Part shown: positions 52,812-62,921 of the stretch, in pieces
Layout of the letters: each line of letters opens with the position of its first letter
Position numbering within the stretch: the first letter of the stretch is position 1
DNA from: an uncultured Microbulbifer sp.
GTDB taxonomy: Bacteria; Pseudomonadota; Gammaproteobacteria; Pseudomonadales; Cellvibrionaceae
DNA length: 64,000 nt
Assembly (NCBI RefSeq): GCF_947504145.1
Contig: NZ_CANNGQ010000002.1
Span: 310,001-374,000, forward strand
Direction of reading: 5' to 3'
Program-made: the position numbers and the translations under genes
Notes under the pieces: generated by a model
What the model was told of the DNA's origin: nothing
The model's input: only the letters and a program-made list of their open reading frames with translations
The model's database searches: none

Positions 52812-55800
52812 ATGATGAACATGAAAAAGCAAAAAATCGCCAAAGCCATCACGTTAGCGCACATTACCTGGTGTGGGGCATTCATTACACCGTTTGCCTT
52901 TGGTGCTCCGGGTACTGTAGATAGTGATTCCGGGAATGTGACGATTGCAGACGACCAGCTTATAGATGGTGTAACAACCACCAATATCAGTATTTCAGGT
53001 GATTTTGCGGAAATTCGCTGGGAAGATTTCAATATTCTCAGTGATGAGGCCGTGGATTTCGCATTTGATATCACGAATCCTGAGAGCGGTATCGTAGTTA
53101 ATAATGTTCTTAATGCAGGATCAACCATTTCTGGGCAGCTGACTTCCACGGGCCACGTGGTGTTGATCAATCCCCGCGGCGTGCTGTTTACCGAGGGTGC
53201 GTCCGTGGATGTCGGTGCGCTGACGGTTTCTGCACTGAAGGGGGACATTACCGCGCGCGACGGTGAGTTTGCGTTTGATTTTGATGATACCGCGCAAACC
53301 GCAGAGGGTGACCACTACTTTGCCCCCGGCACTATTCAGAATCAGGGAGTGATTACTGCCGATAGTGGTGTGACCTTGATAGGTCGCAGCATTCAGAACC
53401 TGACTCTGGATGGAGCGACAACTAATGCACGGATCCAGTCAGCGACCATCGATATGGTGGCAGCCGATGCGGTGACGCTCAGCCTGGGAACCTCCGGTTT
53501 ATACGGTGTACAGGTCACTTCGGCATCGCTTGCGGATGAGTTGATCGTTAATGGTGCCGGTTCTGTGGTTGCAGGCGCTACGGTATTGATGACAGCCGAC
53601 GCCGCCGATGCCATCACCGCAACGGCCGTAAACAATCAAGGCTCTATCGAGGCGAGGGGAATTGATACCTCCGGCGGTGTTATTCGCTTGACCAGCTCTG
53701 CAGGCCGAGTAGAAAACTCCGGAAATATTGCGGTCGCCGTTGGCGAAACAGGCTCCCAGCTGGCACTGGAGGTGACGGCGGAAACAGGTTTTGACAATAG
53801 TGGAACTATCGCCGTTGAGGACTTTTCCCTGCAGGTCGGTGCAAACGGTTCTGATTCCACAAGCGATGTGGGGAATCTTTCGTTTACTGGTGAGTTTGAG
53901 GTCACGGGCGGTGCCGGTACAGACAGCGTGGCGCTTGATCGTCTCAATGGCCAGCTTGAGTTGACAGCAACGGACAGTGAAAACGTGTCATTCAACGATG
54001 GCACTTTGACCGGCACCCTCACCGGTGTCGAGGCTGTTGTTGCGGATGCTGCAGATACGCTAGTGGGTACCGAAAATGACGATCAATTCACGCTGATCGG
54101 TAGCGGAGGCGCGCGAAGCAATGGTATTGACTTCACCGGCATGGGAACACTGGATGGTGGCGGTCATGGAGATGATGGCGACACGCTGATCGTTGAATCT
54201 GATGTCGTTCTCTCGTTAGCAGATCTCGCAAGTGATGAGCAGGATGGAATAGCTCTCAGCAATATCGAGGCTGTGCAAACTAACACAGCCGGTATATCTG
54301 ATGTAGAAGATGATACTGAATTTACGTTGAGCATTGATGCAGATACCGGTGTAGAAACCGTATCAGTGACAGGGTTGGAACGCTATCAACTTACCAACGT
54401 CACCAAGATCGATGCAAGCGACGCCGAAAATGTTTCACTGGATGCAGCAGCGCTGGATGATCAGAGCCTCTATTTGCGGGATACCAGCGGTACCGTTGGT
54501 ACAGCGGAAATCCCGGAAGATGGCATTGAATTCAGTGGGGTTTCTCGTGTTGAAGTTTCCAGTCTTGATGCGAGCGATATTGGAGACGCAGAGCTCTACT
54601 TTCGTGATGTTTCGGGGGCGAACCTTGCAACAGCGAGTGAAGGTGGAACCCTGTTTATCGGTTTGACATCTGTCTCAGCCGCTTCACTCAATAGCAACGG
54701 CCATGCTGTCGACCTTACCCTTGGCGGAGCGCTGGGCGAGGTAACATCGTCCGATGTTGTTGCATTCAGTGGTGTATCGAAACTGGTTGGCAGTGCGGCG
54801 GCGACTGTTGAAGGCGGCGGCAACTGGACACTGGATGGGAGCGATGGTGTACAGGAAACGGTTAGCGAGGTTGCGCTCACTGGGGCCTGGGAGATCATGG
54901 CGACTGGGGCCGAACTGACCGGAACTACTGGTTCGGATGTATTTACACTCAACAGTGACGGCAATGTAGTAGCTGGATCTGACTTGACGTTTATTGGGGT
55001 GACTTCCGTTGCCGGCGGGGATGGTGCGGATAGCCTTGAGGTTTCCGGTCCAGCTGGCCCAACAATTTTCCTGCAAAATGACGCGGGTACGAGTGCTTCT
55101 ACTACTGCCGATAGCGCCGACGGAATCCTGTTTTCTGGACTGACCTCGATTACTGCAGAAAATCTTGATGCGAATAGTAATGAAGTGACGTTGGAGTTCG
55201 TAAGCGGTGAGTTATCTACCGATACCGTTTCATTTATTGGGGTGTCCGAGTTTGTTGGGAGCGAGGGCGCGACGGTGTCCGGCGGTGATGGCTGGGAATT
55301 GACTTCGGGTACCAGTGTTACGGAGGTGACCAGCGCAACCCAGTTCTCCGGTGACTGGCTTGTTCAAGGTGAAACTGGTGTCCAGTTGACCGATTTCAGC
55401 TCCGGGCTCACGTTTAACCTGGCGAGTGCGGAAGACTTTTCGATTGTCGGTTCGGATCTTGCGTTCCAGGGGTTTTCCTCTGTAGCGGGATCCGGTAGTA
55501 GCGTATTGAATGCGGCGGATTTAGGAAGTGCGCCTCTCTTCCTGATGCGTACCGATGGCACTGTTTCCACGATCGCGACTTCAGGCCAGGGAGTCGACTT
55601 CTCCGGATTTGGTGAAGTGCAAGTTGCTTCGCTGGATGCGTCAGAAATTGGTGAAAACGCACTGTTTTTCCGAAATGCCTCCGGGAGCAGTCTATCCACC
55701 GCTGCAAATGGCGGCACTCAGTTCACTGGCCTGAGCCGTGTTGCTGCTCAGGTGCTTAACACCAATGACCGTTCGGTTGATCTTACGCTGGGAACAGCAG

Positions 55801-58800
55801 CTGGTGAGGTTGAGAGCTCCGACGTCGACTTTGCTGAGGTGGATACCCTGGTTGGTACCAGTGGCGCATTGGTCAGCGGAGGGCGTAACTGGACAATCGA
55901 TACAGGTAGCGCCGTATCAGAAGATGTGAGTGGTATTCAGCTGGAAGGCAGCTGGGCAATCACTACAGCAAATAACGCAACTTTGGAGGACTCTGGCAGC
56001 GACAGCAATTTCACCCTGATAGGTAATGACGTGGGCTTTAGTGGCACTGGACTCGTATTCAGTAACCTCGGTGAAGTGAATGGAGGTGCGGGTAGCACGC
56101 TGGATGCCTCGGCCTTGAGCACAGCGCTCTACCTCACAGATTCAGCCGGCACCGTTTCGACGACGTCGAACAGCAGTGGAGTCGAGTTTTCCAGTTTTTC
56201 CAGCATCGAGGTCGATCACCTCGATGCGACATCCTTGGCGGACAGCACCCTATATCTGCGCAATGTAACGGGAACCAGTGTATCGACGACTGCGGCCGCA
56301 GATACCGGTGTTACGGTTTTCAGCGAGCTTGAACAGGTTTCAGTGGATGTACTGCATAGCAACGGCTTTTCTGTAAGCTTTGAAGTCAGCGATGCTGACG
56401 CAATTGAGGTCGAGGCTGGCGGCACCCAGTTTGATCAATTGTCAGAAGTGACGGGTAGCACCGGGGCGCAAATATCGGGCGGTGCAAACTGGGCTCTGGA
56501 GAGTGGCGGTGTGCGCGAAAGCACTAGCTCAATTCTGTTCAGCGATACCTGGTTTGTTGAAGCGGTAACCGGGGCTGAGCTCGCAGGCACCGGAAGTGTT
56601 GATACATTCACCCTCAATGGCGATGGCGATGTAGAAACAGGCTCATTCACGTTCAGCGGTCTCAGCTCGGTAAACGGCGGAAATGACACAGATATCCTCA
56701 ATGCGACCGGGCTTGTCAGCGGGGTAAAGGTTGAGGGTGAGAGCAGCGTGTCGGCTATCGGTACACTCTTTGAAGAAATCGAAACCATCAACACGAATGC
56801 CGTAACCGGTGCAGACTCCGGTACCCTATTTACCCTGTCCGGTGGGGTTGTCACCGTGGGTGATTCGAGCCTCAGCTTCAATGGTATTACGAGTGTTGAT
56901 GGTGGCACCGGAAGCAGCTCGCTGGACGCTACATCGCTGGGTGCTACCCCTCTGTACCTATTGGGCGACGGCGGCGTGTCTACCATGGCCGACGGTAGTG
57001 GTATCGGTTTTACCAACCTGAATGAAATCACTGCGACACAACTCGATGCCATGGCGCTGGGTAGTGCCCCACTTTATCTGCGGAACAGTACCGGCAGTCA
57101 GGTATCGGCGGATTCGACTGGTGGAACCCTCTTCAATGTTTCCGGTGTTCAGGCTGCGAACCTGGATACCAACGGAAACACGGTAGGGTTCAGCGTTGCC
57201 GGGGTGGCCGCACTGAATAGCAGTGCAGCGAGCTTTACGAATCTGGTTTCCGTTTCGGGTGGAGATGGATCGACAGTTTCCGGTGGGGATAGCTGGGCCC
57301 TGGCTGATACTGGTGGTGCTACGGAGAGCAGTAGCTCGGTTACCTTTAATGGTGATTGGAGCGTTGATGCCACCGATACGACGCTGACGGGCACCAGTAA
57401 TAACGATATTTTCACCTTGAATGAAAGCGGTACTGTCGTAGCCGAGGGCATTGCTTTCCAGGGTCTGAGCGCCGTAGTTGGTGACGGCGGGCAGGATACC
57501 CTGAATGCAGGAAGCTACGCGGGCGGTGTCAGCCTAACGGGTGCATCCGGCGCGGTAGGCGCGGCCAACGTTTCATTTACGGAAATCACCAATGTCACTG
57601 CACCATCGGTAACCGCCGCTGATACCGGCTCCAGCTTTGTGGGCCAGGGAAATACGATTGTCGCCGATGGGCTGACATTCTCCAGCCTCGATGTGATCTA
57701 TGGTGGAAACGGCAGCGACAGCGTCCGCGGTATCGATGCACTGTTTTTACGTGCCGATGGTGATGACCGCTATTTCGCAGACAGTAGTGATCTTCAATTC
57801 CGCAATATCGACACCTTTGTGGCCGACTCCGTTTCGGCAACCGATGAAGTAGGTGCGGTCGTGTTCGATCTGCTCGATCTCGATCAGGTTTCAGTGGCGT
57901 CCGCCACCATCTCCGGTCTGTCTGAAGTCGATGGCAACGGGGCTGGTGTTGTGGATGCGTCGGGATACAGCGGCGGCGTGTGGCTGACGGGTGCGAACGG
58001 TCAGGTGGCCTCTGCCGCTACTGGTGGACTGACGTTCTCAGGTGTGGACAGTGTCACCAGCGCATTGATCAATGGCAGTACAGCTGGCGAGGCTTATCAG
58101 GTCACCGCGCCCGGCACTGTCAGTGTATTGGAAATGCTGTTGAACGGTGTCGGCGAGGTTGTTGCCAATAGCGGTACCTCCAGCGTAACCGCGGCCGCGG
58201 GCAGTGATTGGACTCTCGATGTGGCCGACGCAACAGCGGCTTCCACAGACAATATTCAATTTACCGGATTTTCCCAGCTGGCCGCACAAGCCGGAGACCT
58301 TATCGGCACTGCGAACAGCGATGAATTTACGCTCAACAGCGATGGCGATGTAGAAATAGGCGCGCTGGCGTTCAGCGGCCTCAGCTCGGTAATTGGCGGT
58401 GATGGCACGGACATCCTTAATGCGACCGGACTTGCCAGCGGAGTGAAGGTCGAGGATGAGAGCAGTGTGTCGGCTATCGGTACAACCTTTGAAGAAATCG
58501 AAACCATCAACACGAATGCAGTAACCGGTGCAGACTCCGGTACCGTATTTACCCTGTCCGGTGGGGTTGTCACCGTGGGTGGTACAAGCCTCAGCTTCAA
58601 TGGCATTACAAGTGTCGATGGTGGCACCGGGAGCAGTTCGCTGGATGCTACATCGCTGGCTACTACTCCTCTATACCTGTTGGGCGACGGCGGCGTGTCT
58701 ACCATCGCCGACGGCAGTGGTATTGGTTTTACCAACCTGGATGTAATCACCGTGGCACAGCTCGACGCAATGGCGCTGGGTAGTGAGCCGCTCTATCTGC

Positions 58801-61800
58801 GCAACAATACTGGTAGCCAGGTATCGGCGGACTCGACTGGTGGAACCCTCTTTAATGTTTCCGGTGTTCAGGCTGCGAGTCTGGATGCCAACGGTAATAC
58901 TGTGGTGTTTGACCTGCTTGGCCTCAACGAGGTCTCAGTGGGGACTACAACGATCTCCGGTCTGTCTACAGTCGATGGCAGCGGGACTGGTACTGTGGAA
59001 GCGTCGGGATACAGCAACGGTGTGTGGCTGACAGGTACAAATGGTCAGGTGGCCTCTGCCGCTACCGGTGGCCTGACGTTCTCAGGCGTGAGCAGTGTAA
59101 CCAGTGCGTTGATCAATGGCAGTACGGCTGGGGAGAGTTATCAGGTCACGGCGCCTGGCACTGTCAGTGTATTGGAAATGCTGTTTAACGGTGTCGGCGA
59201 GGTTGTTGCGAATAGCGATAATTCCAGCGTAATCGCGGCCGCGGGCAGTGACTGGGCTCTCGATGTGGCCGACGCAACCGTGGCTTCCACGGACAATATT
59301 AAATTTACCGGATTTACCCAGCTGGCCGCACAAGCCGGGAATCTTGTCGGTACCACAAACAGTGAAATCTTCACCCTGACCGGCAGCGATGAGATCGGGC
59401 AGCTTGTCGGTATTGGTGCGATGCAGTTCTCCGGGTTGGATGCGGTTACGGGTGGTGGCGGCACCGATTCTCTAGACGCCATGGACTATAGCTCCAGCGT
59501 TTCCCTGAATGGTTCAACCGGTGGGGAGCTGCGCGCCGACAGTCTCATCTTTTCCGGCTTTTCCTCCGCAGACATCTCCGCACTTGCTGGTCGCGAAGGC
59601 CTAGTGGACGAATTTATTGTGACGGCCCAGAACACATTGGAGGTGGCCGGGCTGACTATTTCCCAGGTGGAGGATGTTGCCTCGGAAGAAGAGGACTTGG
59701 TGGTATCAGATGGTGTTGCCTCCAATGTGACCGCTGAAGGCTTTCAGCTCCAGGGGATCAATTTTGGCGGCGCGGATTTGATCACCGTCGCAGTGGTTGA
59801 GGGTTCCGCCGACGACGACGTATTCACAATCACTGACTCTGACCGGATTATTGTCAACGACCGGGCATTTTCCTTGTCGACACGAGTAGACGGCCTCGCG
59901 GGGAACGATACGGTAATCGGCCTGGAAGGTCAGGACTGGACCATTTCGGGTCTCAACAGTGCCCGCAGTCAGGGCGCCGATTTCATTAACATTGAGCGAC
60001 TGGTTGTCGGCGATGCCGGGCTGATTGGCGCTGCCGAAGGGGACATTTTTACCCTCAACGATGACGGCAGCGTGCGCGTCGGCAATATCGTCGCCGAGGG
60101 CATGCGTTACATCGACGGCGGCAGCGGTGCGCTTGACGCGATCGACCAGCTGGATGCCAGCGACTTTGCCGGTGGACTGCAGCTGACCGGAGCCGACGGC
60201 CTGCTGCTTGCTGGCGAACTTGAAGTGCGCGGTTTCGAATCGGCCATCAGCGTTGCTCTGCAGGGTAGCGGTGCGTCGGACCTGTTTACCGTTGGCGACG
60301 ACGGCGTGGTGGCCGGCGGGATCACTTTCAGTGAGCTTTCCCACGTCTCCGGTGGTGGTGGCAGTGACCGGGTCGAAAGCGCGCTGGACCTCGACTGGTT
60401 ACTTGGCAGTGCCGACGGCGCATTTACTCACGCCGGTATCGAATTTGCCGGTATTGCCACGGCGGCCGGCGGCGGTGCATTACAGGCGGGTGAGAGTAGT
60501 AGCGTATTTACCCTACAAGACAGCGGTGTGCTGCAGGTGCACGAAATCGGTTTCGAAGGGGTAACCAGCGTCGACGCCGGTGCGGGCAGCGACAGTGTCG
60601 CCACCGATGCGGGTCTCGTCTGGACACTGGATGGTACGGCGGGCACTGCAAGTGTCAGCGGCGTAACGTTCAGTGCAATCGAGCAGGTGTCCACGGCCGG
60701 TGCCAGTGTCGACACCACTGCGGCCAGCGCACCCCAGACCTTCGCGCTGAGCAGTGCCGGCGCAGAAGTCTCGGTGTTGGATATTCTGTTTTCCTCGGTA
60801 GCCTCGGTTGTGGCTGGTGACGGCAATGGCGATACCGTGGTGAGCAGTGCGGAGCAGTGGCAACTTCAGGGCAGTGAAAACCGTGTTGCGGCCGGAGGCG
60901 TACTCTTCTCTGGAATCGATAATGTGGAAGGCGCGGCCGCGGAAGTGATCGGCACTACGGAGGCCGATGCATTTTTACTGAACGGGGAAGATAACAGCCT
61001 TGCCGCAGCGGGCATTGCCTTTTCCGGTGTAGAGCAGGTATCCGGTGGTGGTGGTCAGGATACCCTGGAAGGTACCAGCGGTGCGGATAGCTTCCGGGTG
61101 GAAGCCGGTGGAGATATCCGTGCGGCCGCCATGCAGTTTACCGGGCTGGCCAGTGTCGATGCCGGTGCTGGCGATGATTCGGTAAATGGTGATGTGGATT
61201 CCTGGACCTCTGCGACCGATGCCGGTGGCCTGGTGGCGGGCAGCGCTGAGGCCACGGTAGACAGCCTCACGGTGCTGTTTGAGAATCTGGAACGCGTTCA
61301 AGGCACTGGGCTTTACACCGGCCCGGCTGCGGTCAACGACTACTACCTGAGTGGGCCCAGCAGCCTGACTATGGGTGGTGTTGAATTCTCGGGACTGCAG
61401 ACGCTGGTGGCGGGCAGTGGTGCCAACACGCTCTATGGTATTGATGCCGATATGCAATGGAGCCTGGGTGGCGATCAGGGGAGCGTCAGTGATGGTCAGT
61501 CCAGCCTCGGATTTTCCGGGTTTGATGCCATCGTGGCCGGCAGCGGCGCCGACCAGTTTGAGCTTGGCAGTACCGCGCTCACATCCCTCGATACCGGAGC
61601 GGGTAACGATACCGTTCAGCTTCAGCAGGCACAGCTCTCACAGCTCTCTCTCGGTGCAGGTAATGACCGTCTGGTAGTCGCCACCGCCGGGCAATCCCTG
61701 GACGTGACTGCCGGTGGCGGTGAGGACCAGTTACTGGTCGAGGCCGCCGGGCAGAGCTGGTTGATTGATAATGATATCGACGGCACCAACAGTGTCGGCA

Positions 61801-62642
61801 CAATTGATTTCAGTGGCTTTGAAATGCTGGAAGATGCATCCGGCGGGCTTGAGCTCAGCACCGGGCTGGCGTTCAGCTTTTTCGGCAATGCGGCTCAAGG
61901 CTCGGCCGGGGTCGAGTTTGCCGGTGCCGGTATGACGCTGGCCTATGATCCCAGTGGCGATCTGGTTCTGGTCAGCCGTAGCACTGACACCATCGGCGGT
62001 GAACTGCATGCGCGCGATGCTCATCTCACCCTGGCCGGGAATCTCGATATCACGTCCCGGTTGGATGAGCTGTCGATCTATACCTCTGGTGGTGATATCG
62101 AGGCTTTGGTCACGGATATTGATGATCTGGTCATCGGTCAGATCGATGTAGGACGCGGCCACCTTGAACTGGACACCTTGGAAGGTGGTGGGCTTACGGC
62201 GAGAGATGCCGGCGAGCTGCATATAAATGCCGGTAGTGTTGTTCTGGGAACGGGCGACAATGGCTGGACGAATATTGGTACTCAGGCGGCCCCGCTGTAT
62301 GTGGATATCAGCGAGTCACTGAAAATTGTCGCTTTCAGCTTCGTGCACCCGATTTTCAGTGGTCAACGCCCCACGGTTGATGCTGAGGGTAACGGCGTTC
62401 AGTCAATTACCAGTGCGCAGGCGTCCCAGGGGCTGAAGTCCGCGGTGCAGCGCCCCGCGGACGATATTGCCCAGCTGGACCCGGGTATCTTTGACGAAGT
62501 GACGCCATACAGTCTCGGGATCAACACGATGAACGCGCCGGAGATGCGCCTTACCGCCAATGGGCTGCAGTCCGCGGAAGACGATGAGGAAGAAGAGAGT
62601 GAAGAGCAGGAGGCGACTCTGGCGCCCGCCGCCGGGGAGTAG
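52812..62642 (+). CDS. Giant TpsA exoprotein with TPS secretion domain and long repeat stalk
   Basis: This 3276-residue protein is exported by the adjacent TpsB. It has a long signal peptide (about 1-35) and an N-terminal TPS/haemagglutination-activity domain (about 36-260, SGHVVLINPRGVLF-type segment, FTEGASVDVGALTVSAL). Nearly 2800 residues of degenerate repeats follow, built on a pattern like FTLNxDGxVxxGxxxFSGLxSVxGGxGxDxL. A conserved C-terminal segment (GLKSAVQRPADDIAQLDPG, VTPYSLGINTMNAPEMRL) comes next, and then a very acidic tail (DDEEEESEEQE). I noted no cysteine after the signal peptide. Asp and Gly richness suggests an acidic, extended adhesin. A large internal duplication is listed separately. 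The start could also be the next ATG at 52815. Confidence 0.9.
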   Translation: MMNMKKQKIAKAITLAHITWCGAFITPFAFGAPGTVDSDSGNVTIADDQLIDGVTTTNISISGDFAEIRWEDFNILSDEAVDFAFDITNPESGIVVNNVLNAGSTISGQLTSTGHVVLINPRGVLFTEGASVDVGALTVSALKGDITARDGEFAFDFDDTAQTAEGDHYFAPGTIQNQGVITADSGVTLIGRSIQNLTLDGATTNARIQSATIDMVAADAVTLSLGTSGLYGVQVTSASLADELIVNGAGSVVAGATVLMTADAADAITATAVNNQGSIEARGIDTSGGVIRLTSSAGRVENSGNIAVAVGETGSQLALEVTAETGFDNSGTIAVEDFSLQVGANGSDSTSDVGNLSFTGEFEVTGGAGTDSVALDRLNGQLELTATDSENVSFNDGTLTGTLTGVEAVVADAADTLVGTENDDQFTLIGSGGARSNGIDFTGMGTLDGGGHGDDGDTLIVESDVVLSLADLASDEQDGIALSNIEAVQTNTAGISDVEDDTEFTLSIDADTGVETVSVTGLERYQLTNVTKIDASDAENVSLDAAALDDQSLYLRDTSGTVGTAEIPEDGIEFSGVSRVEVSSLDASDIGDAELYFRDVSGANLATASEGGTLFIGLTSVSAASLNSNGHAVDLTLGGALGEVTSSDVVAFSGVSKLVGSAAATVEGGGNWTLDGSDGVQETVSEVALTGAWEIMATGAELTGTTGSDVFTLNSDGNVVAGSDLTFIGVTSVAGGDGADSLEVSGPAGPTIFLQNDAGTSASTTADSADGILFSGLTSITAENLDANSNEVTLEFVSGELSTDTVSFIGVSEFVGSEGATVSGGDGWELTSGTSVTEVTSATQFSGDWLVQGETGVQLTDFSSGLTFNLASAEDFSIVGSDLAFQGFSSVAGSGSSVLNAADLGSAPLFLMRTDGTVSTIATSGQGVDFSGFGEVQVASLDASEIGENALFFRNASGSSLSTAANGGTQFTGLSRVAAQVLNTNDRSVDLTLGTAAGEVESSDVDFAEVDTLVGTSGALVSGGRNWTIDTGSAVSEDVSGIQLEGSWAITTANNATLEDSGSDSNFTLIGNDVGFSGTGLVFSNLGEVNGGAGSTLDASALSTALYLTDSAGTVSTTSNSSGVEFSSFSSIEVDHLDATSLADSTLYLRNVTGTSVSTTAAADTGVTVFSELEQVSVDVLHSNGFSVSFEVSDADAIEVEAGGTQFDQLSEVTGSTGAQISGGANWALESGGVRESTSSILFSDTWFVEAVTGAELAGTGSVDTFTLNGDGDVETGSFTFSGLSSVNGGNDTDILNATGLVSGVKVEGESSVSAIGTLFEEIETINTNAVTGADSGTLFTLSGGVVTVGDSSLSFNGITSVDGGTGSSSLDATSLGATPLYLLGDGGVSTMADGSGIGFTNLNEITATQLDAMALGSAPLYLRNSTGSQVSADSTGGTLFNVSGVQAANLDTNGNTVGFSVAGVAALNSSAASFTNLVSVSGGDGSTVSGGDSWALADTGGATESSSSVTFNGDWSVDATDTTLTGTSNNDIFTLNESGTVVAEGIAFQGLSAVVGDGGQDTLNAGSYAGGVSLTGASGAVGAANVSFTEITNVTAPSVTAADTGSSFVGQGNTIVADGLTFSSLDVIYGGNGSDSVRGIDALFLRADGDDRYFADSSDLQFRNIDTFVADSVSATDEVGAVVFDLLDLDQVSVASATISGLSEVDGNGAGVVDASGYSGGVWLTGANGQVASAATGGLTFSGVDSVTSALINGSTAGEAYQVTAPGTVSVLEMLLNGVGEVVANSGTSSVTAAAGSDWTLDVADATAASTDNIQFTGFSQLAAQAGDLIGTANSDEFTLNSDGDVEIGALAFSGLSSVIGGDGTDILNATGLASGVKVEDESSVSAIGTTFEEIETINTNAVTGADSGTVFTLSGGVVTVGGTSLSFNGITSVDGGTGSSSLDATSLATTPLYLLGDGGVSTIADGSGIGFTNLDVITVAQLDAMALGSEPLYLRNNTGSQVSADSTGGTLFNVSGVQAASLDANGNTVVFDLLGLNEVSVGTTTISGLSTVDGSGTGTVEASGYSNGVWLTGTNGQVASAATGGLTFSGVSSVTSALINGSTAGESYQVTAPGTVSVLEMLFNGVGEVVANSDNSSVIAAAGSDWALDVADATVASTDNIKFTGFTQLAAQAGNLVGTTNSEIFTLTGSDEIGQLVGIGAMQFSGLDAVTGGGGTDSLDAMDYSSSVSLNGSTGGELRADSLIFSGFSSADISALAGREGLVDEFIVTAQNTLEVAGLTISQVEDVASEEEDLVVSDGVASNVTAEGFQLQGINFGGADLITVAVVEGSADDDVFTITDSDRIIVNDRAFSLSTRVDGLAGNDTVIGLEGQDWTISGLNSARSQGADFINIERLVVGDAGLIGAAEGDIFTLNDDGSVRVGNIVAEGMRYIDGGSGALDAIDQLDASDFAGGLQLTGADGLLLAGELEVRGFESAISVALQGSGASDLFTVGDDGVVAGGITFSELSHVSGGGGSDRVESALDLDWLLGSADGAFTHAGIEFAGIATAAGGGALQAGESSSVFTLQDSGVLQVHEIGFEGVTSVDAGAGSDSVATDAGLVWTLDGTAGTASVSGVTFSAIEQVSTAGASVDTTAASAPQTFALSSAGAEVSVLDILFSSVASVVAGDGNGDTVVSSAEQWQLQGSENRVAAGGVLFSGIDNVEGAAAEVIGTTEADAFLLNGEDNSLAAAGIAFSGVEQVSGGGGQDTLEGTSGADSFRVEAGGDIRAAAMQFTGLASVDAGAGDDSVNGDVDSWTSATDAGGLVAGSAEATVDSLTVLFENLERVQGTGLYTGPAAVNDYYLSGPSSLTMGGVEFSGLQTLVAGSGANTLYGIDADMQWSLGGDQGSVSDGQSSLGFSGFDAIVAGSGADQFELGSTALTSLDTGAGNDTVQLQQAQLSQLSLGAGNDRLVVATAGQSLDVTAGGGEDQLLVEAAGQSWLIDNDIDGTNSVGTIDFSGFEMLEDASGGLELSTGLAFSFFGNAAQGSAGVEFAGAGMTLAYDPSGDLVLVSRSTDTIGGELHARDAHLTLAGNLDITSRLDELSIYTSGGDIEALVTDIDDLVIGQIDVGRGHLELDTLEGGGLTARDAGELHINAGSVVLGTGDNGWTNIGTQAAPLYVDISESLKIVAFSFVHPIFSGQRPTVDAEGNGVQSITSAQASQGLKSAVQRPADDIAQLDPGIFDEVTPYSLGINTMNAPEMRLTANGLQSAEDDEEEESEEQEATLAPAAGE
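56601..57185 (+). repeat. TpsA repeat block A, copy 1
   Basis: A 585-base block matches 58320-58904 without gaps at a constant offset of 1719 bases. The encoded stretches share long identical runs such as EEIETINTNAVTGADSG and LFNVSGVQAA. Confidence 0.88.
57858..58334 (+). repeat. TpsA repeat block B, copy 1
   Basis: A 477-base block matches 58902-59378 without gaps at a constant offset of 1044 bases. Shared runs include NGQVASAATGGLTFSGV and YQVTAPGTVSVLEML. Confidence 0.88.
58320..58904 (+). repeat. TpsA repeat block A, copy 2
   Basis: This is the second copy of block A. It abuts block B copy 1 on the left and block B copy 2 on the right, so the order is A1-X-B1-A2-B2. Confidence 0.88.
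58902..59378 (+). repeat. TpsA repeat block B, copy 2
   Basis: This is the second copy of block B, joined directly to A2. It lacks the 675-base (225-codon) segment X that separates A1 and B1. Confidence 0.88.
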
Positions 62643-62737
62643 TTGCGCAATCTGCAGGTGGGAGGGGCGCCGGTTGCGGCCCCTCCGCCAGTTCACCTTT
62701 CGAGACCGGGCCTGATACCGGACAGGCAAATAAAAAA

Positions 62738-62765
62738 GGCCGACTCTTCCGAGTCGGCCTTTTTT
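62738..62765. terminator. Bidirectional terminator between tpsA and tRNA-Leu
   Basis: GGCCGACTC pairs with GAGTCGGCC around a TTCC tetraloop, flanked by AAAAAA on the left and TTTTTT on the right. It serves tpsA on the plus strand and tRNA-Leu on the minus strand. Confidence 0.93.
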
Positions 62766-62774
62766 ATGCAGATA

Positions 62775-62861
62775 TGGTGCCCAGGAGAAGACTTGAACTT
62801 CCACGACCGTAAGGCCACTAGCACCTGAAGCTAGCGCGTCTACCAATTCCGCCACCTGGGC
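62775..62861 (-). tRNA. tRNA-Leu (anticodon CAG)
   Basis: This 87-base tRNA includes an encoded 3' CCA. The acceptor stem GCCCAGG pairs with CCTGGGC. The D arm has GGCGGAATTGGTAGACGC. The anticodon loop TTCAGGT between CTAGC and GCTAG gives CAG for CUG codons. A long variable arm and the TTCAAGTC T loop follow, all typical of class II tRNA-Leu. It is upstream of rnr on the opposite strand. Confidence 0.96.
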
Positions 62862-62892
62862 AAATCAGCGGTGTGCTCCGCTGAGGACGCGC

Positions 62893-62921
62893 ACTATATT
62901 GATTTGGCCCATGGGTGTCAA
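62893..62921 (-). promoter_or_regulatory. Sigma-70 promoter of tRNA-Leu
   Basis: On the minus strand TTGACA (62921-62916) and TATAGT (62898-62893) are separated by exactly 17 bases, a near-consensus promoter. A GC-rich GCGCG discriminator follows, as expected for stringently controlled tRNA genes. The start site should be about 25 bases before the mature 5' end. Confidence 0.9.

Noticed and set aside
54900..61800. RTX-type calcium repeats or a CRISPR-like array in the repeat zone
   Set aside because: The repeats are coding, degenerate and irregular in length. They lack the strict GGxGxDxUx nonapeptide rows of RTX proteins and the short identical units of CRISPR.
62775..62861. tRNA-Leu as attachment site of an integrative island
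   Set aside because: I looked for a copy of the tRNA 3' end near the purA end and for an integrase gene and found neither in the window.
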